64,000 bases of DNA from Bettongia penicillata ogilbyi (lineage: Eukaryota; Chordata; Mammalia; Diprotodontia; Potoroidae): contig JAJHZJ010000419.1 in the NCBI GenBank assembly GCA_023548195.1, forward strand, positions 3,054,273 through 3,118,272, written 5' to 3'. Below, piece after piece: positions 20,821-32,209 of the stretch; the stretch's first letter is position 1; each line of letters starts with the position of its first letter. The notes under the pieces are model-generated. The model ran no database searches. It was not told where the DNA came from and was given only the letters and a program-made list of their open reading frames with translations. A program made the translations under genes and the position numbers.

Positions 20821-21227
20821 AAACTAATCTAGATGGCTTCCTCAGTTACTATCTTACTTGTTTCCTTTGATAAATGTGTTTTCTTACATTGTGGTTGTGT
20901 TTGTGTAGCAAACATATGGTGGGGAGGGGAAGATAAAATCACTTACTTTTGAGAAGATTAGTAACTTACGTTGCCCTACAAGTTTGGAATGGAACTACTT
21001 CCCTCCAGAACAAATAAGAAAAGTAGCTTTTATCCTGAACCACACCAAAGAATGACCCCTCTAGATTTCAAATATTTGATGTGTAACAGATAGGCTTCTC
21101 TTGGAGATGGAAAAGAAGTGAGCGTTCAGTCATGGCCATCATCTAACTACCCAGAAAAGTAGAAATCGCAGGCTTCTCTGTCCTTTGTTACATAAACATC
21201 CTAGTTTCTCCATGTGTTTTGTCTTAC

Positions 21228-21292
21228 CTTTGCATTAATTTCTTCCAATATTTCATTGAGACTCCTGGTGCAACTGATAGTGCTTTGTCCCA
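21228..21292 (-). CDS. WDR17: WDR17 exon W14 (microexon-like)
   Basis: 65 bases, residues 642-663. The acceptor TTCTAG is at the right and the donor GTAAGA at the left. It starts in phase 0 and ends with two bases of an Arg codon. It encodes WDKALSVAPGVSMKYWKKLM plus Q. The WDKALSVAPGVS motif is typical of helical repeats next to WD proteins of the IFT/coatomer type. It is easily overlooked because no long open frame covers it; it was found by requiring the phase between W13 and W15. Confidence 0.94.
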
Positions 21293-21514
21293 CTAGAACA
21301 GAAAAACACATCATAGCTATGTTGATTGCCGTCACATTTCACCCATATATTAAGTATTTTTTTCACTTTCTAAAGCAAGAGATTTCCAAAACATTAGTGG
21401 TTTTAACAAAGATAATTTTTATTCCTCTGTTTTCTGTTATCCATAGAAAAGTATTATTCTTTTTCTTTAAAAAAAAAGGGTAACCTGTTAACACTGAAGT
21501 AAACAAATATTAAT

Positions 21515-21715
21515 ATAGAAGTAAGGAAGACCTGAGTACAAATCCAGCCTCAGACTTCTTACTTGTTCTGTGACCTGGGCAAGTAACAACTTCTGCCTGC
21601 CTCAGTTTCTTCCTGTTTAAAATGAAGATTATACTAGCACCTACCTCCCAGAGTTGTGAGAATGAGATAATGTTTGTGAAGTGTCTTACACAGGCCTTAA
21701 AGAGCTACAAAGTTA
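21515..21715 (+). mobile_element. tRNA-headed SINE with MIR-like tail
   Basis: GGAAGACCTGAGTACAAATC, CCTCAGACTTCTTACTTGTT, GTGACCTGGGCAAGTAAC and a tail with GAGAATGAGATAATGTTTGT. I call this class C: class A head with a tail containing GAGATAATRTTTGTRAAG. Confidence 0.75.
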
Positions 21716-22689
21716 GAAGTATATCTTTTAGAAGAAAAAAACTTTGAAATTGATCTTAATTTTAATTTAGGTATTTGGGTTGAAATGCCACTTTTTTATT
21801 CATACATTACTCCATCTCCTTTGGCATTATGCCACAATCTTTTTCCCTGTAGAGCAAGAAGTAAATTATTCCTACAATACTTATTTACTCTATCAGGACT
21901 TCTTTTTATTAAATAATACAAGGTTTTGTTTCTAGTATTCAGCTTTGTAATTAAAGTTGGTTGTTGACTAAAATAAATAATTTCATAAAGTATAATGCAG
22001 TGAAAATTATATTTACTACAGAAATTATTTTTGAAATATTAATCTCCTCAACAGTAAGGTTAATGTGGAAGAAAGATGAAGAAAATTATGCACAAAGATA
22101 TGTTTTCCTTTTGCATTGCAGAGTTTTCTGTAAGAATATATTGGTTAGCTATTAAGTGAGAAGGTTTTCAGGAAAGAATGCTAAGCATGGGACTGTACAC
22201 AATTATCAGTACTGTATTCTCAAAGGACTGGGGACAAAAGTACCTAGAATCTTGAAGCCTTTGAATCTCACGATGTACTTAACCCAACTGTCAAGCAGGA
22301 AAATCAGATCCTTAGGTTACATGGCTGGATGAGGTAGCCATTTAAAATAATTTTGACTCTCAATTAGATAAATTATATCTGATGAAAATTACATTCTTCT
22401 GTCAAGAATGGTATTTCCATTTCCTCTTTGACTTTGAATTAATTATGTATTAAGAAGTGGTCCTGATAATGACTTAGTATATAGGACTTAATTGCTAAGA
22501 TACTTTCAAACACCAAAGTTGATTCTTTATTGGAGCAATTTCTTACAATTTATTATATGCTTTTCTAACTTTAATATTCCCTCAAATATTTTCACTGTAT
22601 TGATTTAAAATAAACAAGAAATCATTGTTCATCTTTGAGATTATGACACAGATAAAAATGAATCAAAAATTTTAACTTACATATCCGTG

Positions 22690-22717
22690 TGTATGCGTGT
22701 GTGTGTGTGGGGGGGTA
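22690..22717. repeat. GT microsatellite with G run
   Basis: Short GTGTGTATGCGTGTGTGTGT stretch followed by seven G residues. Confidence 0.85.
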
Positions 22718-23179
22718 ATAAATGTATAGTAGGGTACTTTGGAAACTTCACTAAAAAACATTTATTATAATGATAAACTATGAAAAATGACATCATTACA
22801 AAAGGTTTTTAAAGTTGCTCTATGACATCAGCGCTATAAAATCTGAATTTCCTAGGCCCCTTTAACTGATGCTTTTCTGCTGAAAAGTCTCATTTGGTTG
22901 TTGTGAAGCTTAGCTGTTAGTTTTACTCCATATTTCCAATAATCAATATTAGCAACAGTATTCCAGTATCAGAAATGAAATGATAGAAACAAGCCATTAT
23001 GGGGAGCAAAGACCTCCAAGCAAGTATTTCAGCAGACTTGAAATTCTACTTCCAAACTGTATTACTCTTTGTGTGTGTGTTTTCATACAATCTTTAATCT
23101 AAAAATTATCGTACAGATTTACTAAATGTAATTTATGAAGTTTTCAGCTAGGATTATTCTTCGCTTCGAGGCACCTTAC

Positions 23180-23335
23180 CTCCCCAAGTTCAACCATTAG
23201 CTCACAGTATCTTTGGATGTGCCCGAGTCTCAAGTGTATCTCAGCAGCTTCCGTCAGTCGTTCCTCCTTAGTAGGCGTGCCAATGCCACCTCCAAACTTG
23301 GACATCTTGACTGTTGTTAGTTCTTGTGCTTTGGA
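23180..23335 (-). CDS. WDR17: WDR17 exon W13
   Basis: 156 bases, residues 590-641, both borders in phase 0. The acceptor CCACAG is at the right and the donor GTAAGG at the left. It encodes SKAQELTTVKMSKFGGGIGT, then PTKEERLTEAAEIHLRLGHI, then QRYCELMVELGE. RLTEAAEIHLRLGHIQRYCELM looks like a TPR-like helix pair and opens the solenoid; the preceding KFGGGIG loop is glycine-rich. The exon is strongly conserved with human WDR17 as recalled. Because it is a multiple of three, skipping it would keep the frame. Confidence 0.95.
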
Positions 23336-24699
23336 CTGTGGAAAGGAAATTATTTAATGAATTCTGCGATTGCAAATGGAAAATATTAAAAGTACAACAT
23401 GGACAATAACCAACCAAACAAACTTTAATACCGAAATGACGAAGTCTACTTCAAAATATTCATGAGCTAAAACTGTTACTGACATCATCTCAACAGTGAA
23501 CAGAAACTAGAATTAAGACTTTCTGGGAGCAGAGGGAAGAAGATTACATTTTAAATAGTACCCAGGTGCAGAATATAATTGCCATTACAAAAGACAGTAG
23601 GGGGTGCTAGTGACTAAATTATACATCTGGGATCAAAAGATGAAAAATACTTTTTCCTTCAAATAAAAAAATAATTGACCCATTCTATATGTCCAATATA
23701 TTTTTGAATTATTCATCCCAAAGTGGTTTCTAGTGAGTCAACAATTCTTTCACCTGGTCTTTGTTGTGACTGTATTTATGAAATGGATCACCATTTTAAG
23801 GATTCTGTGTTTATAGACCTTTTTTCTCTCTAAGATACTAAGCAACTTTGAAAAGTCATCTAATAAACCTTGCTTATTGACTTCATGCTCTAAATAACTA
23901 TTTCAACTCATCACAATTATTCATTGTATCCAGTATTCCTGTCTTTGAGGTCCAGAGATGTGTGGCCAAGTTCTGGCAACATCTGGCTGGGTATAAGTGA
24001 AACCCAATATTCTACTTAGAATTTCAATAGGCCCCCAAAAAACCCAAACCCCTCATAAGGATTTTAACACAAGAATGTCGGGTTAGTACAGCACCCTTGA
24101 TTAATGAGGTTGTGATACCAAAGGACTTCAGGGAGGCTTCTCATATCATTCAAAGGCTTTAGAAACATAGTACTCTATGAAAATTTATTTGCAAGGAAGG
24201 ATTAGTCTGGACTTAATTTCTTTCACTTATTTTTTTTTCAGATATTCAGCAATGTGGCATGATAACCAAAACAGCTAATGCAATCTTAGGCTGCATCCCA
24301 AACAAGAGATGTAATAGAGAAGACTTCCTAAGAGGGTTGTCCAAAAATAACAATAGTCTACTTAGAAAAGCAGTGATTTCCCATCACGGAAAGTCGTTAA
24401 GAGAAAGCTGAGTGACCACTTGTTGACTCGGGTTTGAGCTAGATGAATTAGGACCTCTTCCAGCCCCAGCGAGTTGCACACTGCCCCACATCACCGATGC
24501 AAGATACAGAAATACATGAAGTACTGAACAGAAGATGAGTGAATATTAATTAGAAGCACTGTGGTGCTTACAGCATGGTTGTGAGTCTGGCGAATGGCTC
24601 AGGAGAGTATGAACAAACTTGGGCACCTTTTTCTTTTCAGGACCCCCGATTCCAGCTAATGTCACAAAGAGTGGCGGGCCTGGTTAGTAATTTACTTAC
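23336..24699 (-). other. WDR17: Intron between W12 and W13
   Basis: 1.4 kb. I see no repeat or coding sequence that I can name. Confidence 0.75.
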
Positions 24700-24825
24700 C
24701 GTTTTAAATCTAACCAGATGTTTCATATGCATGATCCCTTTGGAGTAGTCCTGGGGAAGGAAGCTGTCATCTTGTCCTTGTATTACTGCAACTAGGTCCC
24801 ATAAATTTTTGCTGCCTCCTGGAAG
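24700..24825 (-). CDS. WDR17: WDR17 exon W12
   Basis: 126 bases, residues 548-589, both borders in phase 0. The acceptor TCTTTAG is at the right and the donor GTAAGT at the left. It encodes LPGGSKNLWDLVAVIQGQDD, then SFLPQDYSKGIMHMKHLVRF, then KT. It links the propeller region to the solenoid. The PGGSKNLWDLVAVI motif is matched by a very similar segment in human WDR17 from memory. It is also a multiple of three, so skipping would keep the frame. Confidence 0.95.
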
Positions 24826-25188
24826 CTAAAGATTAAAGTGGAAACATCAGAGATACAACAGTGAATTGGAGGATTTTTAAAAACACCACCATCACAATCA
24901 TAATTCTCACTTATATGGTCCTGTAAAGTTTACAAAACATTTTCCATGTAGGACTCCATACTATGAAGTCCATAGTAACGCACGTAGCATGATTTCTATG
25001 ACTCATAAAGAAACTGATGCTCAAAGAATTTAATATGATTTGCCCAAAGATTCAAAATGAGATCTCCTGATTCTCAGTCCAGAGCCCATTCCGTTATGCC
25101 TTAACCACTATTAAAAAATAAAATATAAAGGAAAAAAGCCTACTCTAATGGTAGCCAAAAGTCCATACTGAAGTTGTACAACACTCAC
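24826..25188 (-). other. WDR17: Intron between W11 and W12
   Basis: 363 bases, with a diverged MIR-like fragment (24910-25110) reaching within 80 bases of exon W11. Confidence 0.8.
24910..25110 (-). mobile_element. MIR-like SINE fragment
   Basis: TGTAAAGTTTACAAAACATT, then GAAACTGATGCTCAAAGAAT, GATTTGCCCAAAGATTC and GAGCCCATTCCGTTATGCC form the reverse MIR layout. Confidence 0.6.
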
Positions 25189-25319
25189 TGATAAACATTC
25201 TGAAAACCATCTTAGTTTTCTCCCTCGCAGATTGCTTGTCAATTTTTCTACTTCTTGTTTAATCTCTCTTGACACTTTTCCACACAAGAGAGGTGGGGCA
25301 CCTGATTCCATAGCACGAT
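25189..25319 (-). CDS. WDR17: WDR17 exon W11
   Basis: 131 bases, residues 504-547. The acceptor CTACTCCAG is at the right and the donor GTGAGT at the left. Two bases complete an Asp codon begun in W10; it ends in phase 0. It encodes RAMESGAPPLLCGKVSREIK, then QEVEKLTSNLRGRKLRWFSE, then CLS. This is a charged helical connector directly after the second propeller. Confidence 0.95.
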
Positions 25320-25403
25320 CTGGAGTAGAAATTCAGCGGGTGAGAAAAACAGTGCCTGGTAAAATAGAAGCTGAGAGAATTTAAATGTGCGTCTGTTCAG
25401 TAC
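25320..25403 (-). other. WDR17: 84-base intron between W10 and W11
   Basis: A very short intron with donor GTACTG (weak after GTA) and acceptor CTACTCCAG. Its length is a multiple of three, but in-frame retention meets a TAA after eight codons (GTEQTHI following the split codon). Confidence 0.92.
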
Positions 25404-25553
25404 CAGTGTTCCCAATGATTTCTTCCCAAGATCTATCCGCCAGGATGTTTATTTGTAGAGGAGTGATTAAAGAGATTAATGACCAGAGTCTCACTGTGGA
25501 ATCCCGGGAGCAAGATGCCATAGTAAAGGGGCGACTTGGATGGCACGTTAATC
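25404..25553 (-). CDS. WDR17: WDR17 exon W10 (last WD blade)
   Basis: 150 bases, residues 454-504. The acceptor CATTTAG is at the right and the weak donor GTACTG at the left. Two bases complete a Gly codon; it ends with one base of an Asp codon. It encodes LTCHPSRPFTMASCSRDSTV, then RLWSLISLITPLQINILADR, then SWEEIIGNT. CSRDSTVRLWS is the D strand of the last blade of the second propeller. The HGADVYG start of this blade is in W9. Confidence 0.96.
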
Positions 25554-26752
25554 CTAAATGGAAAGAGTTATAGTTATTTGATCTAAAGTAAAAATATTTC
25601 AAAGTAATTTACATTTTATGTACAAATCTAACAAAAGATTTACAAAATTAAATTTGATCTAAAGATACTATGAGTAACTAAGGACTGACCTCAAAAATGT
25701 CATAATTACATTTTTACTATATTTTGCACAGAATTGTCTCATGTCTATATTCTCATAAGCATCAATAGAGAGGTGCTTGCATTTGTGAACTACAGTCAGT
25801 ACTTTACTCTTGTAAAGTAGATTCTTTATGTCCAGTTTTTGCAAAAGCAGTCTTGGTTCTTGAGATGGGTATTGCATATTAGGGAGATTTGCAGAGTGAA
25901 AAGTTGCAGTGCAGGCTTATGTCCGTGTTAGCACTGTTATAGCAATATACATTTTCTTGTTTCCGGGAAATCACTAAAGAGAAGTATTCAACTAGGAAAG
26001 TAGTTGCTCAAGGCCTTCGCTGGTGGTGGCAATCAGAATAATGATTCCCTCTTTTCTCTAGATGAGCTCTTGATTACCTCAAAGCCATAAACACATATAG
26101 CAGTACCAAAAATTCTTCAAGGATCACTGCTCTATAAGGTCCAAGTACAAATGAATTCACTGAAAGAATAGCAACATTCTTCTCTGCTTTTAAAAGTCAA
26201 ATACTTCTGAGGGGGAAAAGCCCTGCAATGGGATGGAAACTAAAGGGTTTTATATAAACAAAGAAATGTAGGACATGATTTTTAAAACCATAAAGCTATT
26301 TTTAAGGAAAGGGAATCTTAACACTATAGATAAAAATGTTAGTTAACATGATTTATTAAATGTCAACAAAATATACATGATTGTATCAGGCAATGGTTGA
26401 AAGCAAGTTAGTAGTTGTGGGATGAATATGTAACTGAAGAGCAACCATTTCTAAATTTGGAGAAATTGAAGGATGCTTACCCCTTCTTCTCCCCATTACT
26501 TCGATCAAATGCCTGGGGACCAAAGCATCATGGGTTAGGCTTCCCAAAGCAGCTATTTTTGCAACCTCAGTATACCACCTGAATTCTGTCAGCAAGAATT
26601 TAGGCCCATAAGTTTAGGTGTGCTTAGTCATCTGGCTTCCCACTCCCAATGTGAGATAGTTCAATATTTTAGTCAAATATTATTAATTATTTAATTAAAC
26701 AAATTAGCTGTTACTGAACGTAGAAATTATAAAGGTAAAGACCAGTAGTTAC
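25554..26752 (-). other. WDR17: Intron between W9 and W10
   Basis: 1.2 kb of AT-rich sequence. I recognise no repeat or other feature in it. Confidence 0.75.
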
Positions 26753-26955
26753 CATATACATCTGCACCGTGGTCACGTGCTGTATCCAAACAGGTTCCTT
26801 CTCGAGTATCCCACACCCTAATAGTACTATCCCAGCTGCCTGATATTAGAAGATAAGGGATTTCCGTGTTCCACATTAATCCCCGCACAGGTGCACTATG
26901 TCCAGTCAGTGTATTTATACAAGCATCTTGTGTGTAATCCCATATTCGAACAGTA
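26753..26955 (-). CDS. WDR17: WDR17 exon W9 (WD blades)
   Basis: 203 bases, residues 386-454. The acceptor TTTTCAG is at the right and the donor GTAACT at the left. One base completes a Gly codon and the exon ends with one base of the next Gly codon. It encodes TVRIWDYTQDACINTLTGHS, then APVRGLMWNTEIPYLLISGS, then WDSTIRVWDTREGTCLDTAR, then DHGADVY. It holds the WD end of one blade, one complete blade (GHSAPVRGL...VWDTREG) and the start of the next. Confidence 0.97.
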
Positions 26956-27653
26956 CTGAAAATAGGATAGAAGAACATAAATTGTAATTTAGCTAAAAGA
27001 TTAAATTGTCCTAAAAATATAACATTATCACTTAGTATTCATTTTTTATGTTTCTAGAATGCATTAAAATAACTTCCTATTTCACAGTACATGAAAATGA
27101 AATTTAACTAGGCTAGAATAACACAATTAGACATATATGACTTCTGAGTTAACAGCCTACTTCAAGATAATAACTGAAATATTATTAAGTTGCCTTAAAA
27201 TTATTGGTAATTTGCTTCTTACAGCAAAGAATTTAGGCAGTATAGTTTTTATAGTTCTGTTTTATAATTGTTATAAGCATACCAAAAGTTTGGTGGTATA
27301 GTATTTACACAAAGAAGTATTTTTTCTTAAAAGTAAATGTTTATGTTAAACTATAGCCGAGGAGGAAATGTAGGTAGTTTGCTGAATTTCTTCTAAAATG
27401 CTATTTGGATTGTTTAAAAATAACAAAAATCAAATCAAATCCCTGATAATTTCTACAATAAAAATTAATACCTGCAAAAACGTAGTATTTTTATATTTAG
27501 GAAACAGTAAATCATTATGCTTATAGACAAAATTACTATATTCCTTATTTATTTCTAAATCTTTTTGTGTGTGTACCAATAATACAGTTACAACTGTCAG
27601 TGTAGAACTAGTATTAACTGAAATAAAATTTTAACTATAACTATGGAAATTAA

Positions 27654-27739
27654 CCCTCTGATTAAAAATACATTAATTTTAAATACACTACAAATCTACA
27701 TTTGTAGACTTTAAAATTAATGTATTTTTAATCAGAGGG
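27654..27739. mobile_element. piggyBac-like miniature element with TTAA borders
   Basis: The 86-base element begins CCCTCTGATTAAAAATAC and ends with its exact reverse complement. It is flanked on both sides by TTAA (27650-27653 and 27740-27743), the piggyBac target site. The reverse complementarity is perfect for 37 bases, from 27647-27683 against 27710-27746, so it includes the TTAA and outside bases. A further seven-base stem (27688-27694 with 27701-27707) closes the hairpin. It has no coding capacity. The family is not one I can name. Confidence 0.8.
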
Positions 27740-28311
27740 TTAATTTATCAAAATATGCCTATGCAACAATCATCTATTTCTTTTTCCAGTGATTAACACA
27801 GTGCTTTGCACATAATAAATAATTTAAAATACTTCCCCCATTCACTTATTATGGCAATAGGGCGGGGGTGAAGGTTTAGAAGATGTCTAAGGTCTCTTCC
27901 AGATTTAAATATGTGATATAGTTACTCAGTGTTTTTGAAGGAATAATAGGAACAGATGTCGCTGTCCATAAGGTATGGGTTGGTTCTGCATGGCCCACTG
28001 AATGTATTTGGGGGCCATAATGTGTCATAGTTAAACCTAGGAAACTAGAAACCCCACAGAGTCACTCACTCTCACCCCTACAAATCTCCCATCAGGGGTG
28101 ATAGAAGAAATTACTGCCCTGTAAAATTTCATAATTGTAACGATTATTAAAGTGGGCAATATGCCAGATAAATTTCAAAGCCTCTGAACAGGAATATACT
28201 TGATTATTAAAAACTTGTTCTGCTTTAAGTAAATTAACTAGATTGCTTTAAAGAATTTTATAGCTGAATGGGTTAGGTTCTAATTTTTTTTAATCAAACT
28301 AGTCAAAGTAT

Positions 28312-28545
28312 AGAGGCAGCAAAATGGCTCAGTGGATAAACTGTTGGGCCTGGAGTCAGAAAGACCTGAATTCAAATTTCAACTCGGACACTTACTAGCT
28401 ATGTGACCTTGGGCAAGTCACTTAACCTCTGTTTGTGGTTAGTAAACTGGAGAAGGAAATGGCAAACTACTCCAGTATCTTTTCCAAGAAAACCCTTTAA
28501 AGATCACAAAGAGTTGGACGTGACTGAACTACTGAGCAACGTCAA
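28312..28545 (+). mobile_element. Class A SINE
   Basis: Head GGCAGCAAAATGGCTCAGTG, middle CTCGGACACTTACTAGCTAT, tail CTACTCCAGTATCTTTTCC and GAGTTGGACGTGACTGAAC. It is near full length. Confidence 0.9.
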
Positions 28546-29601
28546 ATATAGGATAGCATGTTTGGAGCAAAACCCTAGGAAATTATAAGGTAGGGATTTC
28601 TTGACAGGTTAAGTCATTAGGAAATCACCTATATTAATCTCCATGCTTTCCATCTGTAAAATACCAAAGCCATCATAGACAGTCCAGGATGTGTGTTCTT
28701 TTTAAGGATGTTCAGAGATTTCATGTTCTCCCACTAATCTCTTTCAATATTAAGCTACCTGCATTAGTAAGATGTTTTCCCTTAAAGCTAACCAATTCTT
28801 TATACTGCAATCTAAGCCTATCAGTGACATCTGTCCCTTTCTTCCAACAACCCATTCAGTGCACTAACAGCATTGCTTAATTTTTTAAATCCACAAGTAA
28901 AAAAACAAAAAAAAAACCTTATTTCAAACTCTGCAGACACTAGAAGTATACAGTTATTAATAATTCACATAATATATTTGACATCATCAGCACCCTCAGC
29001 TTTCTGAGTCTGGTTTGTTTTTTGAACCCCATTTTCTTTAGGACTGTTTTTTTGCTTATTTGGTAGCATCAACCTTTCTTTCTTTTTTTGTTTTGGGTAA
29101 CTCCCATTCTGGCATTGGAAGAGAATTAGCATATGACCATGCTAGCCTCCTTAACTTTAGATTTTATCGACTTTAGGACTTAGCCTTTGGCTTGGGCATA
29201 GTAGTGCAGTCTTGGCATGGAGTATGTGATTTGGGGCTCACTCCTACTTTCTCTTTCTCTTAGTCCTTTCATTATAAATATGAGGAAATTGAGACATAGA
29301 AAAGGACTTGTCGATACAAATAAGCGACCAGGCAAAATTTGAACAAAATTGGCATGATTTCAGATGCAGTATTTTTCCACCATACAGTCCTGCCCATTAT
29401 ATACTATTCTGGGGTTGAATCCAGTGAGATATTGTCAAGACATTTCTTAACTAAATAGGAACTTGGCTTTTCTAAACCTATATTGTGTTGAAATCAATGT
29501 ATATAGTTTTATTACTTCATCTGATTTAGATCCTAGGCACTAGAATTTAGAAAGGACCACTTAGAACAAGAATCAAGCATTTAGAATCCAAGAGTACATA
29601 C

Positions 29602-29766
29602 CCATCATCAGAACCACTGCAAAGTATTCCTTCCCTCAGGGGAGACCATCTTACATGAAACACCTTTGCAGTATGTCCAGTAAACACCTTCAGTGGTTGA
29701 TCCGAGCTGGTAGCTAAGTAATAAACACGGACATTTTTGTCTTCACAGCCAGTAGCTATCATGTCT
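29602..29766 (-). CDS. WDR17: WDR17 exon W8 (WD blades)
   Basis: 165 bases, residues 331-386. The acceptor ATTGCAG is at the right and the donor GTATGT at the left. One base completes a Lys codon; it ends with two bases of a Gly codon. It encodes DMIATGCEDKNVRVYYLATS, then SDQPLKVFTGHTAKVFHVRW, then SPLREGILCSGSDD. It ends one blade and starts the next with GHTAKVFHVRWSP. A second AG two bases further in would break the frame, so the border was chosen by phase. Confidence 0.97.
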
Positions 29767-29842
29767 CTGCAATATTATCAACATGATCATTAGAATTGGG
29801 AGTTTCTGGGAATGTTAATACAAACTCAAAAACAGAGAGCAA

Positions 29843-29870
29843 AAACAAAACAAAACAAAACAAAAAAACA
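29843..29870. repeat. CAAAA short tandem repeat
   Basis: Several CAAAA units in a row with a trailing A run. Confidence 0.85.
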
Positions 29871-30639
29871 GCAGCTCTAATTCCTAAATATGGTTTTTGT
29901 TTTAGTTCCTATGAAAAACTTACTTAGACTGAAAACCAACTTAACAAATAAAAACATATTATATTTCTCCATATCTTTATGTGATAGCCCACATGCAAAA
30001 TTTTACCTGTCCCATTAGAGATCAAGACTTCCATTTCACGTATACTTTCTCCAGGATTGCCCAGTTGTGATTTTATTTTATACAAGTGAGAAATATTTGC
30101 ATTTGTCTACAGATCCACTTTCAAAGCTCCATTTTATTTCTAAACTTACTCCTTAGATAGGAAATCCTACCTGCAAAGTGGACAGGTTTCTGACTGTAGA
30201 TCCTAATATTTCTGTGTTTTTTATGAACCCCCTCTGCTCCATGCATCAATACATTTATTGACTTGAATCTTACCTTTGCCCATTTACAAATTGGCCAGTT
30301 TCTAATATAAACAAATAGATTCCTTTTGTGTTTATTCAGTAAATCAGTACCTTCTTTGTGTAAAGAAACATGCTAGATACTAACATGTTTCCTAGAATAT
30401 ACTGATTGATTGAATGTATATATGTAATTTGCATGTCTGGATATTTATGTTTTCTAATTTATATGTACATGACAAAAAAAGAACATAAGAAATCATGGGA
30501 AAGCAGAGAATGTATATGAGTGGTACAATGACTATTTAGAAATATAAAACCTTTGAGTCAAACCTTTTATAATTTCTTGTGTTTGTAAACACTACCTTTA
30601 AGACTTCATTCATTTACCCCATTAGCAATTGGTTTTTAA

Positions 30640-31213
30640 GATCTTATGATCATGTCATTTCATACTTCAAAATTTTTCAATGGCTCCCATTATTTATAAA
30701 ATAAAGTCCAGATTCATTAGCCTGTAAGCCCTACCCCATTTGACCTAACCCTTATAGCTATATCTCATAGCATTCTCCTTTCCACAGCTTATGCACCATG
30801 AAAAATAGATTATTCACCACTCCATGACTCTTCTGCATGGCTCTTTGTTTTTGAACACACCTTTCCTAAGATTGGAATGCCCTCTCCTTTCCCTTCCCCA
30901 CCCTAAACTCACTGTTTTGGAGTAATCTTTCTAGACATAGTTAAAGAGATTCTGCTCCATTATGTCTCCCCCATTTCCAGAGTCAGGAACTATCTCTCAT
31001 TCACTGTAATTCTCAAAATAACTGATGGGCATTTCTCTTGCACATTATGTTTATTTGGTATTATAGTCATTTCTATAAATCTCTTCTATCCCCTACTAGG
31101 TCCAAGCATTAGGAGGACTGAACTGACTTTTTTTTTCATCTTTTTAATCTCTCCCAGCACCAAACACAATGGTTTCTACACAGGAGGTGCTCAATAAATG
31201 TTGGTTGTTGAAT
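30640..31213 (+). mobile_element. L2 LINE 3' fragment
   Basis: The order of blocks follows L2 3' ends: CAATGGCTCCCATTATTTAT, AAAGTCCAGATTCATTAGCC, TTGGAATGCCCTCTCCTTTC, then a closing block with CAGGAGGTGCTCAATAAATG. It carries no intact reading frame. Confidence 0.8.
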
Positions 31214-31350
31214 GCAGATATGTAATGAATATTAATGGCATTGTACAATTTATTCCATGTGTCATTTGTCATTGAGAAAGGCTTGTAGAACTAAATACAT
31301 GATTTAACAGTTCTATTTTAATATGGTCCAGTTTGTAGGATATGAGACAG

Positions 31351-31603
31351 AGAGGCAGCTGGTGGCACAGTGGATTGAGCCCTGAACCTAGAGACCAAAA
31401 GACCTGAGTTCAAATCCAGCCTCAGATACTTGTTACCTGGATGATTCTGGGTAAGACACTTAACCTCTGTTTTCTTCAGTTTCTTAGACTGTAAAATGGT
31501 GATAACAATAAAATCTGCCTCTCAGGTATGTTGTGAAGCTCAAATGAGATAATATTTGTAAAAGGTACTTAGCATATGTACCGCCTCACACATAGCTGGT
31601 TAA
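31351..31603 (+). mobile_element. Class C SINE
   Basis: Head GAGGCAGCTGGTGGCACAGT, middle GAGTTCAAATCCAGCCTCAG, tail with CTCAAATGAGATAATATTTG and CACATAGCTGGTTA. Confidence 0.9.
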
Positions 31604-32209
31604 AATTTATAAATACTGATTTCTTGCCATGATTTTCCTGCATTATTTGGAGAGGATGAATGAAGATGTAAGGAGAACAAATGGAAGAGGAGAATGGTGG
31701 CATCAGTTCAAACAAAACCATGTATCAAATATTTTATTTATTTGGCAAATTATCAGGAACGTATAGCTAAGAACTTAGTTATCAACTTAGAATGAAACCA
31801 ACTAGGCACTTGTAATTCTAGTTCCTTCTCTAAATAAGCCTTAAAAAATGAGCCCAGTTCCTTTTTCACGTCAGTATATCTTATGGTAGATATGGACTCA
31901 TGTTACTCTGTTACTCTGAGATACCAGCTTCTGGCAAAGATTCCTGGCCTGGTTTGATCAGAGCAGATTCACCGCTCCTTCTCTGTTCTTAAATTTTCCC
32001 TTTATTAAGCCTCATGCAGGTAGCTGCTGCCCTTCAGGCAGTTTCATTGTTTTGTCTTCTGGATTTCATTTAACTCAACCCTCTCCAAACAAACATACAA
32101 AGATTAAACAAAGCGGATCTTTCTTTCCCTTGGAACTCCCACTGTGGTAGAGTGATACAACATCCACAAATAACTATATTCTAAAATCAAACATGTTAAT
32201 AAAGTTGAC

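Larger units (their letters stand above)
14231..21227 (-). other. WDR17: Intron between W14 and W15
   Basis: 7 kb. It contains a MIR-like fragment (14300-14460), an L2-like fragment (14718-14810), a GATA-like low-complexity tract (15662-15760), SINEs (16284-16526, 16911-17115, 20185-20375), a MIR/L2 tail near 16,560-16,680, an inverted L1 pair (18125-19690) and a CpG-rich block (20515-20820). Stretches such as 17,120-18,120 hold nothing I recognise. Confidence 0.75.
21293..23179 (-). other. WDR17: Intron between W13 and W14
   Basis: 1.9 kb of AT-rich intron with one SINE (21515-21715) and a short GT/G run (22690-22717). I see nothing else. Confidence 0.8.
26956..29601 (-). other. WDR17: Intron between W8 and W9
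   Basis: 2.6 kb. It carries the piggyBac-like palindrome (27654-27739) and a SINE (28312-28545). The remainder, for example 28,600-29,600, shows nothing I recognise. Confidence 0.8.

Noticed and set aside
25385..25573. 62-codon plus-strand open frame over exon W10
   Set aside because: It is the shadow of the W10 coding strand.
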